64,000 nucleotides of DNA from Coenobita brevimanus. Taxonomy: Eukaryota > Arthropoda > Malacostraca > Decapoda > Coenobitidae. The first letter of the stretch is position 1; each line of letters opens with the position of its first letter. The position numbers and the translations under genes were made by a program. The stretch covers positions 12,876,872 to 12,940,871 of the forward strand of contig CM064713.1 of assembly GCA_032717465.1 (NCBI GenBank), given 5' to 3'. Positions 42,618-54,398 of the stretch are shown here, one piece after another. Below the pieces are notes generated by a model. It made no database searches. It was given only the letters and a program-made list of their open reading frames with translations, and was not told the DNA's origin.

Positions 42618-43922
42618 AAACAGTATAAAATAATAACTTGCAGGGTCATCAATAAAAAGTGAGTATGCAAGGAAGATACTCTCTACACTTTGCTAAAATT
42701 AGTTATATGTTGATTTAATGAAAATGCGGTACGTCTTAGGGGTGGTACATGACTGTTCGTTGAGAACACTTATCAGTAACATATGTTGTAGGCCTATACT
42801 ACTTTACCTGTCATTTCTTGTCATTGCTCCCAGACGTACGATTCAATCAGCTGTGTTTACAGGAGAGAGAGAGAGAGAGAGAGGTTAATGACCCATAATA
42901 TTTTATCACCTAAAACGCTTTTCATGATCATTCTTAAGGGTTAACCTTGGTAATTTCTGCTGCAAGCTGGGAAATATTGGTATCAATGATGCCTGAATAT
43001 CAATGTTTCATTAGACATTTTCTTAGGTATATATGTCAGGTTAGATTTCAGATTATTTTCTTGTTTTTCTTAGGTATATTAGTAAAATCATTTGTCAGGT
43101 TAGATTTCAGATTATTTTCTTGTTTTTCTTAGGTATATTAGTAAAATCATATGTCAGGTTACATTTCAGATTATTTTCATGTTCTCATGGCCTTTATTTC
43201 ATGTTAAGTATGCTTGAAGGGTTTTTGTATTTGATGAAATGCAAAGCTTTATTTGTTACGGTATAATCTTTATTAAATATTACACAGCACCAGGCACTAT
43301 ATGCTATTTCCCATGTGCTGATGACAGGCATTGGGTCAGACATGAGACATTATAGACCATTGTGTGCAAAATAAGTAAATGAAGAGAAACAAGGAATTAA
43401 AAAAATAAACTCACTGTGATGCGCCATTGCCGATTGTAAACACAGCTGATTGAATCGTACGTCTGGGAGCAATGACAAGAAATGACAGGGAAAGTAGTAT
43501 AGGCCTACAACATATGTTACTGATAAGTTCTCAACGAGCAGTCATGTACCACCCCTAAGACGTACCGCATTTTCATTAAATCAACATATAACTAATTTTA
43601 GCAAAGTGTAGAGAGTATCTTTCTCTCTCTCTCAGCAGACGAGTGACGAAGTAAAGACAGTGGTATGGCCCCTTTTTATATTTATTTAAGCTAAGGCAGC
43701 GAAAACTATATGACCTCTATGTCTCTATTATTCTTTCAATGCATGTAAAATATAGTCAGGTATTATATTTATAGTCAAGCATAAAAAAAAGTAAATAATT
43801 GTGATGAATACTAAACCTGGCATCCGATATGGCTCACTGCTGCGCGGCGATGCCAAACTAAACACAAGGCAACGTTGCCATATGTGCAAAGTGACGGAAC
43901 TGGGCAGGAAAAAAATATTCGC
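42308..43922. mobile_element. 1.6-kb foldback element with 9-bp target duplication
   Basis: The arms are about 480-560 bp (42308-42862 and 43440-43922). Landmarks in both, inverted, are CCTGCCCAGTTCCGTCACTT, GTCATATAGTTTTCGCTGCC and CTTTACTTCGTCACTCGTCT. The 9-bp AGGCGGCCC lies on both sides (42299-42307 and 43923-43931) and once in copy 1 (12009-12017). The ends read GCGAA. A 9-bp duplication with very long inverted repeats resembles Mutator-like elements (inference). No transposase is seen, and the middle (42884-43430) holds a 62-bp tandem repeat with GTCAGGTTAGATTTCAGATT. Confidence 0.9.
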
Positions 43923-44016
43923 AGGCGGCCCAGCTGTCGTGCCGCGTTTTCTTCTTCTTCAGCGGTTACTATTCTAGACCCAACAGGGATTAAAGGAAAG
44001 CGTCTGTACCACTCCC

Positions 44017-44547
44017 TATAAGTCGCGACAGCGAGAGGTGGCGGGGAAGCACCTCCCTCAGGGAGGAGTGAGGAAAAGGCTTTCCTTCTCTCGTCCCTGA
44101 TTGGTCTACGGTGATGGGCAGAATGGGGAGGTGTGAGAGCGCTTATATTTCCATCATAGTACCGTCATCAAATTGATCGCCATGGTTCGAAGCTTTATTT
44201 ATTGCTACAGCAGTTAATATGTGTACACAGACTATTACCTATGGAATATCACAATACATACAGGTGTGCATGTTGATATTCTAGAATATGAAAGTCCAGC
44301 CAAAAACATTTAAGGAGTAAAACATTAGAAAGGACAGGATAATACTCACCATAAGCCAAAATCAACGAAGGAGGGAGAGAGAGAGAGAGAGAAAACACGT
44401 GTGCTTTGAGGGAGTGGTAATGACAGGGTCAGGTCCAACGGGACATACTTGTCACTCCTAACCCCCTTTCTTCTCTCCCCTACCCCGTCGCTCCGGAGGG
44501 CGTACATGCATGCATTCAGACATATTTATACATACAGTATATACATG

Positions 44548-44599
<52 letters not shown>

Positions 44600-44875
44600 C
44601 TTGGAGGGATTGCATATTCCGGTAATGACTTTATTGACGTGGAACAAAGTGTACAAGTCCTGGAGTATGACAGTGAGAGAGGGGCGCGCGCGCACACACA
44701 CAAAACACACACACACACACCAGAATATATTGTCCCTTGAGAATTAGCCTTCCTCCTCAGGTCACACACTCTTGCCTGCCTTTCATTTTAACTTCCTTCT
44801 TCCTTATATATTATGAAACTTATCTCTACATCAAATCCTTTATCAATACTCCTCTTATGTTTCCTTTTTTCGCTC

Positions 44876-44907
<32 letters not shown>

Positions 44908-45324
44908 GATGGGTTGAAGGGGGAAGGCTGGTGCAGTACATTTAAGGTTATTAAATACGGCGATGAATTACGGATGACTTGATGAGCCTTATAATGGGAT
45001 ACTGACTGCATATGTACAGCATGATAAATACAATATTTTCCTTTGTATTTCAAGACCATGAAAAAAGAGATTATAAAATATAATGAAAACACATCACAAC
45101 AAAATGTTAGAAAAAACGTACATACATACATAGAGAGAGAGAGAGAGTAGCACCAGGCAGGTGAAGATGTCTTTCCAGATTAGACGGTACACCTGTACTG
45201 GTCATCAAAATAATGGACTCCTAACCTCACTCACGCACCTCCCACCCCACCATCCACCAATCGCAGACATTCCAGTGGGAAGAGAGTGGGATGAGCTTCG
45301 CCACCTCTCGCTGTCGCGACTATA
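44017..45324. mobile_element. 1.3-kb TA-flanked TIR element inside a minisatellite
   Basis: AGTCGCGACAGCGAGAGGTG at the left matches the inverted right end TAGTCGCGACAGCGAGAGGT; about 23 bp are shared. TA flanks the pair (44017-44018 and 45323-45324). On both sides the 52-bp minisatellite continues in register (GTCTGTACCACTCCCTA, then GTACG...TTATACCCACCTC). Inside are (AT)n at 44552-44594, a CG/CA run at 44681-44720 and (GA)n tracts. There is no transposase. Confidence 0.82.
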
Positions 45325-45530
45325 GTACGTTTATACCCACCTCACCCTACCCTAGAGCGTCTGTACCACCCCCTAGCACGGTTTATGCCCACGTCACCTA
45401 CCCAAGAGTGTCTGTACCACTCCCTAGCACGGCTGATGCCTACCTCACCCTACCCAAGAGCATCTGTACCACTCCCTACCACGGCTTATGTCCACCTCAC
45501 CCAACCAAAGAGTGTCTGTACTGTACGCCG
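45325..45530. repeat. 52-bp minisatellite, about four copies
   Basis: Units carry CTGTACCACTCCCTAGCACG, then GCTTATGCCCACCTCACC and TACCCAAGAG. Period is 51-52 bases. An isolated unit end lies left of the TIR element (44001-44018). Confidence 0.9.
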
Positions 45531-45534
45531 CCTG

Positions 45535-46825
45535 GGCTATGTATGTGACTAATGCCACGCGTAAAGAATATTATGGTTATAATCTGGTGGCATCAAATAT
45601 GTTACATACTAATTATACCAACAGCATGTTAAAATATCGCAAGGTATTCGCCTACGTGGATATACACATATAAATACTTTTCTACTTCAGAGAGTGCACA
45701 ATTAACCTATATCTGTTCCTCGCAAACATTCATATTTACTGGAATTCAATGTATAACAAGATTATTTTATAAATACGTTTGACAATTATACTTACATAAC
45801 ACCGTGGGTGAATGTTATTGTTGTAGTGTCTACAGTATATTCTTTTACAGTAACCGTACAGATAAACTGGTATACACCACTATTATGTGATTAAACTGTG
45901 TATTATGCATTACGACTAGCCATTCAACATACCATGCAATGCTATCTGCAGCTGTGGTAGTCCATCTCTGTTCACTTCCAGGAGAGTTTGACCATGCAGT
46001 GTCTTCTCCAGCTGTGGTACTCTATCTCTGTCCTCTTCCACGGGAGTCTGACCATCAGGGTGGAAGGAATGGATGCTGCCATCTGTGTAATGTCATAAAT
46101 AGTTTGGGATCAATGAGACATACCTAACCAATAGTGTTGTTATATGTGTGCAATATGGACACCATCAGTATAAGGAGAGTGCATTGATAAAAAGACAGTT
46201 TACAAGCATTATCTTCACCATAATCACTGGGACAGGGGAGACTGCCTAACTCACTGTGCAGCTACGGTACTCTGTTATGTCCTTATCACAAATTGGTTAT
46301 GCTATCATAGTTTGTATATAAGACTATATGACACTTGTATATTATGACTATATGCCATAATGTGTTCTGTATTATAACATGTTATGGACATCCATACATC
46401 GTACCAGAGGAAACGTCTGTCAACCATTTGTGCCTCTTTTACAAAATTAGTCATTGCCATCAAGTTGCATGTGTTACATATAATCATTATACAATCCTGG
46501 AGGAGGAATGGGTGAATATCTACCATAGTCTGCTGGTGTCAACTGATGATGTACAACAGCATCTGGATGGACGTTGATGGAAGGACAATCTTCAGCACTT
46601 GTAGCGGGATGTACTGGTGGATCCTCGACTGACATATCCCCTGTGGAGGTGGAGCCAATTAATACAAACTATACCGTTAGTCCTAATACATAAGGGGAAC
46701 AGTAGGTAATATGTGCAACATTTATCCATACATGAAGTACAGTACATAAATGTTTGGCAATGTAGCTTTGTTCTGTCTACAACTGTTATGCAGGTTATTA
46801 ATATAAAAATCACCACTTTATGGTA
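45535..46825. other. Intergenic, no gene seen
   Basis: AT-rich. At 45945-46055 a 66-bp segment with CAGCTGTGGTA.TC.ATCTCTGT is tandemly duplicated. No ORF has a recognisable domain. Confidence 0.5.
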
Positions 46826-47070
46826 TGCGGATGGCGGTGGCTAAGTCGGTATAGAGGCTGCCTGCAGTCCTAATGGACCCAGGTTCGAATCCCAGCTGGG
46901 GCTGGGAACAGTTTAAGGATTTGAATTTCATAAAAAGCAGACATTTCTGATCAACCAGAGACCCGCCGACATGTCATAAAAGTACCCCCGCTAATACCAG
47001 TACACCAGTCTTGTATGAGACAGCCCTAGCATGTATTCAATATGGATGGTGTGTTAGCGCCGAAGTGGTG
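46826..47070 (+). mobile_element. tRNA-derived SINE3
   Basis: GGTGGCTAAGTCGGTA gives a good box A and CAGGTTCGAATCCCAGC a perfect box B. The T-arm stem does not pair properly and no acceptor stem closes, so this is not a functional tRNA. The body continues for about 150 bp (GAGACCCGCCGACATG, CAGTACACCAGTCTTG). Confidence 0.72.
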
Positions 47071-47105
47071 ACATGTGGAGATGTAGGAGGCCTACTGGGA
47101 CTTGG

Positions 47106-47107
<2 letters not shown>

Positions 47108-47154
<47 letters not shown>
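47108..47154. repeat. (TA)n microsatellite
   Basis: Pure TA run of about 23 repeats. Confidence 0.95.
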
Positions 47155-47155
<1 letters not shown>

Positions 47156-47389
47156 TGTATATTACAATAAAAGCATGTCAACTATAATTTTCATGTTTTT
47201 TTGGGGGGTGGGGGGGTTGTGGGGATGGGGGAAGGGGTGGGACAGCTCAAGCAGCCCAAGTCATCAGCATCACCCAGAATTTCCTAGTTGAAGTAACATG
47301 TATTAATCGGTCACGCCTGGGTAAGCTGAAATTAAGCCAGGTCTTTATGTGGGGCAATATCACGCTCATCACATTATACAGACTGGGGT

Positions 47390-48114
47390 CAGACATGGGA
47401 CCCAAGCCGGCTTAGGCTTCATGACGCCATGGTTTTTAGGTTTTGGCTTTGGCTTCATGAAGCCATGGTTTTTGGTCGCGGCTTAGGCTTCATGAAGCCA
47501 TGGTTTTTAGTAGCGGCTTAGGCTTCATGAAGCCATGGTTTTTGGTCGCGGCTTCGGCTTCATGAAACCATGGTTTTTAGGTCGTGGCTTCGGCTTCGAA
47601 GCCAAGGGCCTGGCTTCAGCCCCAACTGCTGGCTAAAGCACCAGACCCAGAAAATTCGTTACAGGAACAGAATATGCATAAAAACTGCCTGATTTTCATA
47701 TTTTCAAGTCATTTCCTTTGCATCCACTTCAGCTCAATAAAAATATCAAATATTATATACAGAATCCTTTATTTCCAGACTGACGATTCCTAGGGTCAAC
47801 ATTTGTATGTAAGAGATAATGGTACTGTACCTATTTGCCCATAGGTAAGATGCAAGGTATTATGCACTCACTCACTTGCAAGGACCCGCTACGTTTGAAG
47901 TTCTGATTTTCTTACTGGCTGGTTACAACTGGCATACTGTGACACGAAGCTGATTACTGGCTTCATAAAATTCAGACAGCTTCGGCTTTGTCTCTGAATG
48001 TTTACCTGGCTTTGGCTTCGGCTTCACGACTTTCCAAGGCCGCCGGCTTCGACTTCATGACTTTTGAAGGGCTTCGGCTTGGAAGCCAAAGAGATGGCTT
48101 CAGTCCCATGTCTG
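47390..48114. mobile_element. hAT-type MITE, 725 bp, with internal palindromic repeats
   Basis: CAGACATGGGACC at the left and the inverted right end CAGACATGGGACT form the terminal repeats. ACTGGGGT, 8 bp, flanks both ends (47382-47389 and 48115-48122), the signature of hAT insertion. Subterminal DNA is full of GGCTTCGGCTT. A 35-bp unit (CATGGTTTTTGGTCGCGGCT) is repeated about five times at 47428-47585, and each unit holds the palindrome GGCTTCATGAAGCC. There is no transposase. Confidence 0.92.
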
Positions 48115-48124
48115 ACTGGGGTTG

Positions 48125-48855
48125 AGAAATCCATTGGTTGGGTACAGTGGTATGACAATACAACTTGCTGATCCACTAACTGGATGGCAATACACAATTA
48201 CTGACAAATGTCATAACATTAATGGTACTGACATGCAAATATGACTTACGGAAGGGGTCACTATTTATACTTTGTATAAAACATGTATTGATGTTATCCA
48301 TTCTCTGTACAAATACACAATTTCAGAATGCTGTAAATATCACTCAGACGAGTAAATATTCTATTAGGGAGTGCAACACATAACTATTACTGGTGGAATG
48401 GCGACAGCTGTTGGAACAAGTCTGCGTTAATAATATTCTTCACAGAAATGGTCGCAGCTTTAAGACAGATGGGGACAACCTATATGTTCTTTTAATACAA
48501 ATTTCAGCTATTCTGTGAAAATAAGATTATATTTGATATAGGTAATGATAACACATTTATTATTGGTGATGGCAGTAGAGGAATAAAGTTAAAATTATTT
48601 ACCTTTATCAAGAGACTTGCCTTACTGTACGCATGTACCTCACATCACTCATTCACTCACTCACTCACTCATTCACTCAGAAAATACACTGTATGTGTGT
48701 GCACACAAGAATAACATTTGCGGCAACTCATTTATTCCAGAGTACCCGGTATGCAATGCTGTCATCAGCACTGCACTGTTGCATTTCCCAGTGGCTAATT
48801 ATCTCAAAGCTAATGCCACTTTACATCTGCAGATAAAAACACGCAGCCGGCCGGG
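48125..48855. other. Intergenic, no gene seen
   Basis: AT-rich, with a (CTCA)n-like patch at 48650-48680. Short ORFs only. Confidence 0.45.
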
Positions 48856-50320
48856 GTCGGACGGGTTTAGAGGACTGGTTGGAATTTGGGGATGGTCGGA
48901 CGTGGGATATGGGTGTGGCTAGACATAGTTGGGATTTGGGGCGACATTAGACATGGGATATGGGTGTGGCTAGGACTAGTTGGGATTGGGCGTGGCTGGA
49001 TGTGGGATACTGGTATGGCTAGAACAGGATGGGAGTTGAGTGTGGCTGGACGTGGGATATGGGCGTGGCTAAAACTGGTTGGAATTGGGCGTGTCTAGGT
49101 GTAGGATTTGGCTCTGGCTGGGCGTGAGAGTTGAATGTGGCTGAACTTGTGACTGGGTGTGAGATCTGGGTGGGGCGGGGAGGGGAATTTGGGTGAGGCG
49201 GGGCAAAGTATGTGGGTGAGGCGGGGCGAGGGATTTGGGTGGGGCAGGGAAAGGGATTTGGGTGGGGCGGGGAGGGGGATTTGGGTGGGGCGGGGAGGGG
49301 GATTTGGGTGGGGCAGGGAAAGGGATTTGGGTGGGGCGGAGAGGGGGATTTGGGTGAGGTGGAGCAAGGGATTTGGGTGGGGCGGAGTATGGGATTTAGC
49401 CATGGTTGTGCTTGGTAATTGCGCGTGGGATCTGGGCGTGGTTGGGAGGATGGATGAGGACTAGACAGGATTCAGGTAAGGCTGAGTGGGATTTGGGCGT
49501 GTTTGGGAATGGGATTTAGGCGTGGGATCTAAGACAGACGGGGAATTGGGGGGATTTGGGCGTGGTTGGAATGGAATTTGGCCGTTGTTGAATGCGGAGA
49601 GGGGTGGCTGCTGGGACTTGGGCTGGAGGCTGGAGTGATGTGGTGGAGTGAGGTCTGGTGGGGTGAGGATACTGATGAAATCTGGCATGGTGTGGTGTTA
49701 TGTGGTGGGCTGGTGAGATGTGTGGTGTGATGGGATGTGGTGTGGGATGTGGTGTGGTATGTGGTGTTATGTGGTGTGCCGTGCTGTGATGCGTTGTGAG
49801 ATGTACTATTATAAAGAATGGGAGTATATGAGGCTGCTGTAAGGAATAGTGTGGTCTAAAGCGTGGTGTTGTGGTGGGTTGTGGTGTGGTGTGGTGTGGT
49901 GTGGTGTGGTGTGGTGTAACGACGAGTGGCGTGGTGGGCTGTAGACAAAGCAATTAAGGGTGGTTTGGGGGTGATGGTGGAAAATGAAAGAAAAGGGTTT
50001 AGCCGTGAAGGTGTTTGAATGAATGGGTGTGGTGGAGTGTTGCCGTATAGTGTGGGAAGGGAAGTGTGGTGGTGTTAAGGTGTAACTTGTGGAAAGAAGA
50101 GAAGTAAAAGTGTAAAAGGTGCAGTCTGTTAGAAGAGGTGGTGTTGTGAGTAGGTGACAGTGAGTGGAAAACGTAAGTGTGGGGAGAGACATGTTAAAGG
50201 CACGGTTTGGGGGAAAAAAAAAAAAAAAAAAAAAAAAGTGTGAATGTGTGGAGAGTGGGATAAAAGATGTTGGAAGGGATTGGAGTTTGATGTGAGGAAA
50301 ACAAGAGGCTTTCACAGAGG
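48856..50320. repeat. G-rich, strand-biased minisatellite tract
   Basis: The plus strand is almost devoid of C for over a kilobase. Diverged 16-23 bp units of GGGATTTGGGTGGGGCGGGG dominate 49160-49390, flanked by GGGTGTGGCTAG-type units. At 49690-49920 GTGGT repeats take over (GGTGTGGTGTGGTGTGGTG). The many GGG runs are compatible with G-quadruplexes. ORFs here are products of the bias. Confidence 0.88.
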
Positions 50321-50777
50321 AGATATGTAGGTGTAAAACGTGTAAACCAAAAGTGTGGGAAGAGCTACAAGTTAGATGTACGGTGGGGGAACAAAAAAAA
50401 AAGAGGTAGGGAGAAAAGATGTAAAGGAAGAAGGTGTTAAAACAGGAGGAACTGAAAGATGCAGGATGAGATGAAAGATGGAAATGTAGGCTATGACCTG
50501 AAAGGTACAGGGGAAAAAAATCGATGTTAAGTGTGGAGGCATAAGTGTTTGAGGTGCAGAAAAAGGGTTGGTGTAGCAGAAAAGAGCTGGTCTATGGACA
50601 AAAAAAAATAAAATAAAAATAGCATGGGGAAAAAAGGATGTGTGGAGGACAGATGCATGTGAAAAGAAAAAAATGAAGAAAAAGGTGTGTAAGGTGTGTT
50701 CAAATGAAGCATAAAAATGTGTATGTGTTATAATATTAGCTGCAGAAAAAGACGGTGTAGAAAAAAGACGTGCATGG

Positions 50778-50820
<43 letters not shown>

Positions 50821-50880
50821 GATCAAAACCTCTCGACAGGCTATGCGAGCCAGCCAGTGACTGGACAACGATAACAGTGA
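50320..50880. repeat. Purine-rich tract with (GA)n
   Basis: The bias continues as A and G on the plus strand, with several A runs and a pure GA run at 50782-50819. Confidence 0.8.
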
Positions 50881-50949
50881 CTGGTATATATATTATTTTT
50901 TTTTTTGGGGGGGACGACGAAGAGGAAAAACAAACAATAAAATAAAAAC

Positions 50950-51457
50950 CCACAGCTACACCAGATTACAGGTGTCCTTTCATAAACTGTAACAGCTGGA
51001 CTTGAAGAACTGCTGTACGCTGAAGTTTGGAGGGAAACTATTCTGGGGAAGAGAATTCCAGGGAGATGCAGTTCGGGGAATAAAAGAATTTTGACTTTCA
51101 TAAGTTCTGCAATATGGCAATGTGACAGTCAAGAGCGATACCAGATGCCCATGTAACACGGGGGAAGGCGTGGAGAGGTGGCACAATGGATGCAACTTCG
51201 TCTAAGCATTTGCCATAAAAGTATCTGTAAAATAATGCAAGGGAGGCAACATTCCTTCTTTCTTTTACGGGAGGTAGTTCATTTGTAACTGCAGGGTTAT
51301 TAATAATCCTTCCAGCTTTGTCCATAATTTTGTCCAGTTGTTTTAGTGCAACCTCTCCAACCACTGCACTTAACATCCAGCTATTTATCACGGCTACAAA
51401 ATGGCAATCCTTAAGGGGACATACGACCACCTCATCTTGCAGTTTTGTCTTTACCAT
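50950..51457 (-). mobile_element. Jockey/CR1-like LINE, C-terminal fragment
   Basis: The minus frames read AVVGEVALKQLDKIMDKAGR, then LPPVKERRNVASLALFYRYF and LDEVASIVPP (51098-51457). After a frameshift, RTYESQNSFIPRTASPWNSL and FSVQQFFKSSCY follow (50980-51195). This is the C-terminal region after the reverse transcriptase in Jockey/CR1-type LINEs. It abuts the segmental duplication at the same place where the RT fragment at 97-471 does. Confidence 0.85.
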
Positions 51458-54072
51458 AGTTTTCCATGGGATTCTATTTCATGATTACGTTTTCAAGTTC
51501 ATAAAATATTTTAAAATTCTTTAAAAAGTGGGGAAGAGTTTTTAAAACGGTTTGTTTACAGTTCCTAACGATACCGAAGTCAGACGGACGCCATTTTGTG
51601 GGGTGAGAAGTCAGACAGACGCCATCTTGTGGGTCGGGAAGACAGACGGACGCCATGTTGTGGGGCAAGAACGCCATGTTGTGGGTCGAGAAGACAGACA
51701 GACGCCATGTTGTGGGTCGAGAAGACAGACAGACGCCATGTTGTGGGTCGAGAAGACAGACAGACGCCATGTTGTGGGTCGAGAAGACAGACAGACGCCA
51801 TGTTGTGGGTCGAGAAGACAGACAGACGCCATGTTGTGGGTCGGGAAGACAGACAGACGCCATGTTGTGGGTCGGGAAGACAGACAGACACGCCATGTTG
51901 TGGGTCGAGAAGACAGACAGACGCCATGTTGTGGGTCGAGAAGACAGACAGACGCCATGTTGTGGGTCGAGAAGACAGACGGACGCCATGTTGTGGGGCG
52001 AGAAGACAGACGGACGCCATCTTGTGGAGCGAGAAGACAGACGGATGCCATCTTGTGAGGCGAGAACAGACGGACGCCATCTTGTGGAGCGAGAAGACAG
52101 ATGGATGCCATCTTGTGGAGCGAGAAGACAGATGGATGCCATCTTGTGAGGCGAGAAGACAGACGGATGCCATCTTGTGGGGCGAGAACAGACGGACGCC
52201 ATCTTAGAACGTTGTCATTTTTGAAGGAAATTACCCTTATCGGTGTCAATTTATCCAAACAATCTAAATTTTCGTACAGACCCAATTTTATTTATCCTAC
52301 CCTAACCTAACCTATCACTTATGTAATGATACATTTTGTTTATTGATGGATCCCATTCGTACTCGAGAAAGTACTTTTGTACATCTTTACCAAGTCACTG
52401 ATTTACTTCAAACTGGTTAAAGAAAAGGGGGGGGGGCTGATTTTTAAAACGAGGTCCTATGTCTCCTTAAGGATTACCTACAAAATAATGCTTGACACAG
52501 TAAAGAAAGTGTTTATCATCACGATAAACATACGGTTTAGTTTATAGGCCGCAGAAATACCTTACTAATTCCCTTCCTCCTCTCCCAGGTTATTTTCTGT
52601 ATTTTTCTGATGACTTTTATGATAGTAAATGATTTACTGCTGATTTTGTTTCCCTGTTGTTTTTGTCAATGCTCATTCCCATTCACTCGTGTTGGTTTCT
52701 CAGGCGTACTGGCAGGCTTTCTAAAAGGTACTCTTACCAACTGAAATTTATTTTACAGCTGTTGCAGCCTGACCTTATACATTCACAGCTTATCCTTAAT
52801 CTACTCTTAAATCTAACCCAGCAAAACATCCTAACCTTACCTAACTCAACCTAGCTAACTATCCAACGGTAATAACCATACGCACCGAAAGGGACCACCA
52901 AATTTATTTCGATAAAACTGCGTAGCGTTTAGTGTGTCCGCCATTACGCCCAGGAAACATCACGCGTCGGGGAAGCAAATTATGGATAATAAAAACAAGC
53001 GGGAAACAAATTCACCACCATAAAGAAAAAAAAAAATACTGAGCAAACCAACAATAAGAAGTGAACTGTTCAGGTTTCTGTTGACTAAACTACATTTACC
53101 ATCAACATAACAGACGCTCTCAGTATCTGGATAATCCGTCGCCCAAGTGACCGCATATTTCCTAACTTCCTTTTTTTATTTATTCTGCACATTATATATC
53201 AATATCCTCCTGTATATTATCCATGTAAAGTATATCCATATTCAAACTACATAACTGGCATAAAACAGGACGCTTACGTGAAATACGCGAAATGAATCAA
53301 TAAACAAGTGCTGCAACGTCTCCAATGCCACCCAGAACATGGACGAATGATAAAAATGGCTGACCTTCCTTGCAGATGGCGTAGGGGTAAGCCGATCAGT
53401 CCACCACCTGACCCTTCGTTTGACCCAGCCTCCTGTACACCTCGAGACGGACACCACCACCAGGCCACAAACATCCACTCACTCGTAGTTTCGAAGATAA
53501 CACGAACGCACAGGAAAAAAAAATAAATAAATAAATAAAAAAAAAAATTACTATATACTCCCACCATCACCACCCCCGGCACTGAACTCGAGACTGGCAG
53601 CCGCAGCGTGGCAGTGACGGCAGCGTGAGATCCTGCCGATGATGGGAAAAGCAGGGGTGACAACCATCCCGTGCCAGGGCGTCAAAAACCACACCGTAAA
53701 CTTTCTAAGCGTCTATAAATCAGTCACGCCTAGTACTAGTTAATTACTACACATTGGGTTTAGTAACAGTGTTATATAATTTCTTCATGCCTAAGCGACT
53801 AATCTGCTGGAGTACAATGGAAGCAATAATCATCCTTGATTTATTAGACCATCCGAAATATTGGTACTCCTGATCTGATGGACATGCGCGGCGCAGCGAC
53901 TCATATTGCCACCGCGGGTCTATTTAAACATGCATCACGGGTTAGTTGTGTATATATTTTACATATTTTGTAAATTGTTATAACACCAAGTCAGTTAAAG
54001 AAATAAAGAAACAATACGATATTTCCGGTCTATTAAGGAAATATATGACACTTCCGTCTTCACATTTTCAAA
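51451..54072. repeat. Segmental duplication, copy B
   Basis: Collinear with 452-2685: see copy A. Differences are the expanded 31-bp array, a (AAAT)n-like stretch at 53515-53548 in place of poly-A, and small indels. The block at 53260-53730 is nearly the same as 1890-2360. Right edge near CACATTTTCAAAGG. Confidence 0.85.
51575..52200. repeat. 31-bp minisatellite with a GCCATNTTG motif in each unit
   Basis: About 21 units of GACGCCATGTTGTGGGTCGA plus GAAGACAGACA. The central units are near-identical; those at both ends vary (CCATCTTGTGGAGCGAGAAG, GATGGATGCCATC). Period 31 is not a multiple of three and the unit lacks stops, so all frames on both strands stay open and give repetitive ORFs of 110-240 codons. 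These are artefacts. GCCATNTTG matches the consensus bound by YY1 in vertebrates and Pho in flies. Confidence 0.97.
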
Positions 54073-54079
54073 GGATGAT

Positions 54080-54362
54080 GCTTTTGAAAATAATATCCGG
54101 CAACTTTTCACGTATGTTCTTGCCTTATTATCATTATCATTATTTTTTTTTTTATACAGCACAAGAAGGAATTCAATACGACGTAAAATACTCTCCACAA
54201 CTATTTACCTTTGGAAAACCTGCGAGCAGCATCAACGCTCATTGTACAACCAGCGATCACCTGGCTGAAACGATGTTACTTGATCGAGTGATATTTATAC
54301 TATGCAACAGCAAGTGTTCACACTCCGGCCCAACAAAAATAGTTGTGTGGTTAGATATGTGC

Positions 54363-54398
<36 letters not shown>

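Larger units (their letters stand above)
35282..43975. repeat. Duplicated upstream block, copy 2 (with three TIR insertions)
   Basis: The sequence is collinear with 10183-12061 once the elements at 37090-38489, 38728-42205 and 42308-43922 are removed. A further stretch of about 265 bp (36428-36692) is present here and absent from copy 1. Outside these, only scattered mismatches are seen in the parts I compared. Confidence 0.9.

Noticed and set aside
46826..46905. Candidate tRNA gene with perfect box B
   Set aside because: No closing acceptor stem and a mispaired T arm; it fits a tRNA-derived SINE.
49095..50315. Proline-, histidine- and threonine-rich minus ORFs
   Set aside because: They mirror the C-free composition of the plus strand, with no conserved motif.
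51474..52310. Six ORFs of 164-242 codons on both strands
   Set aside because: Products of the 31-bp array, which is open in every frame.
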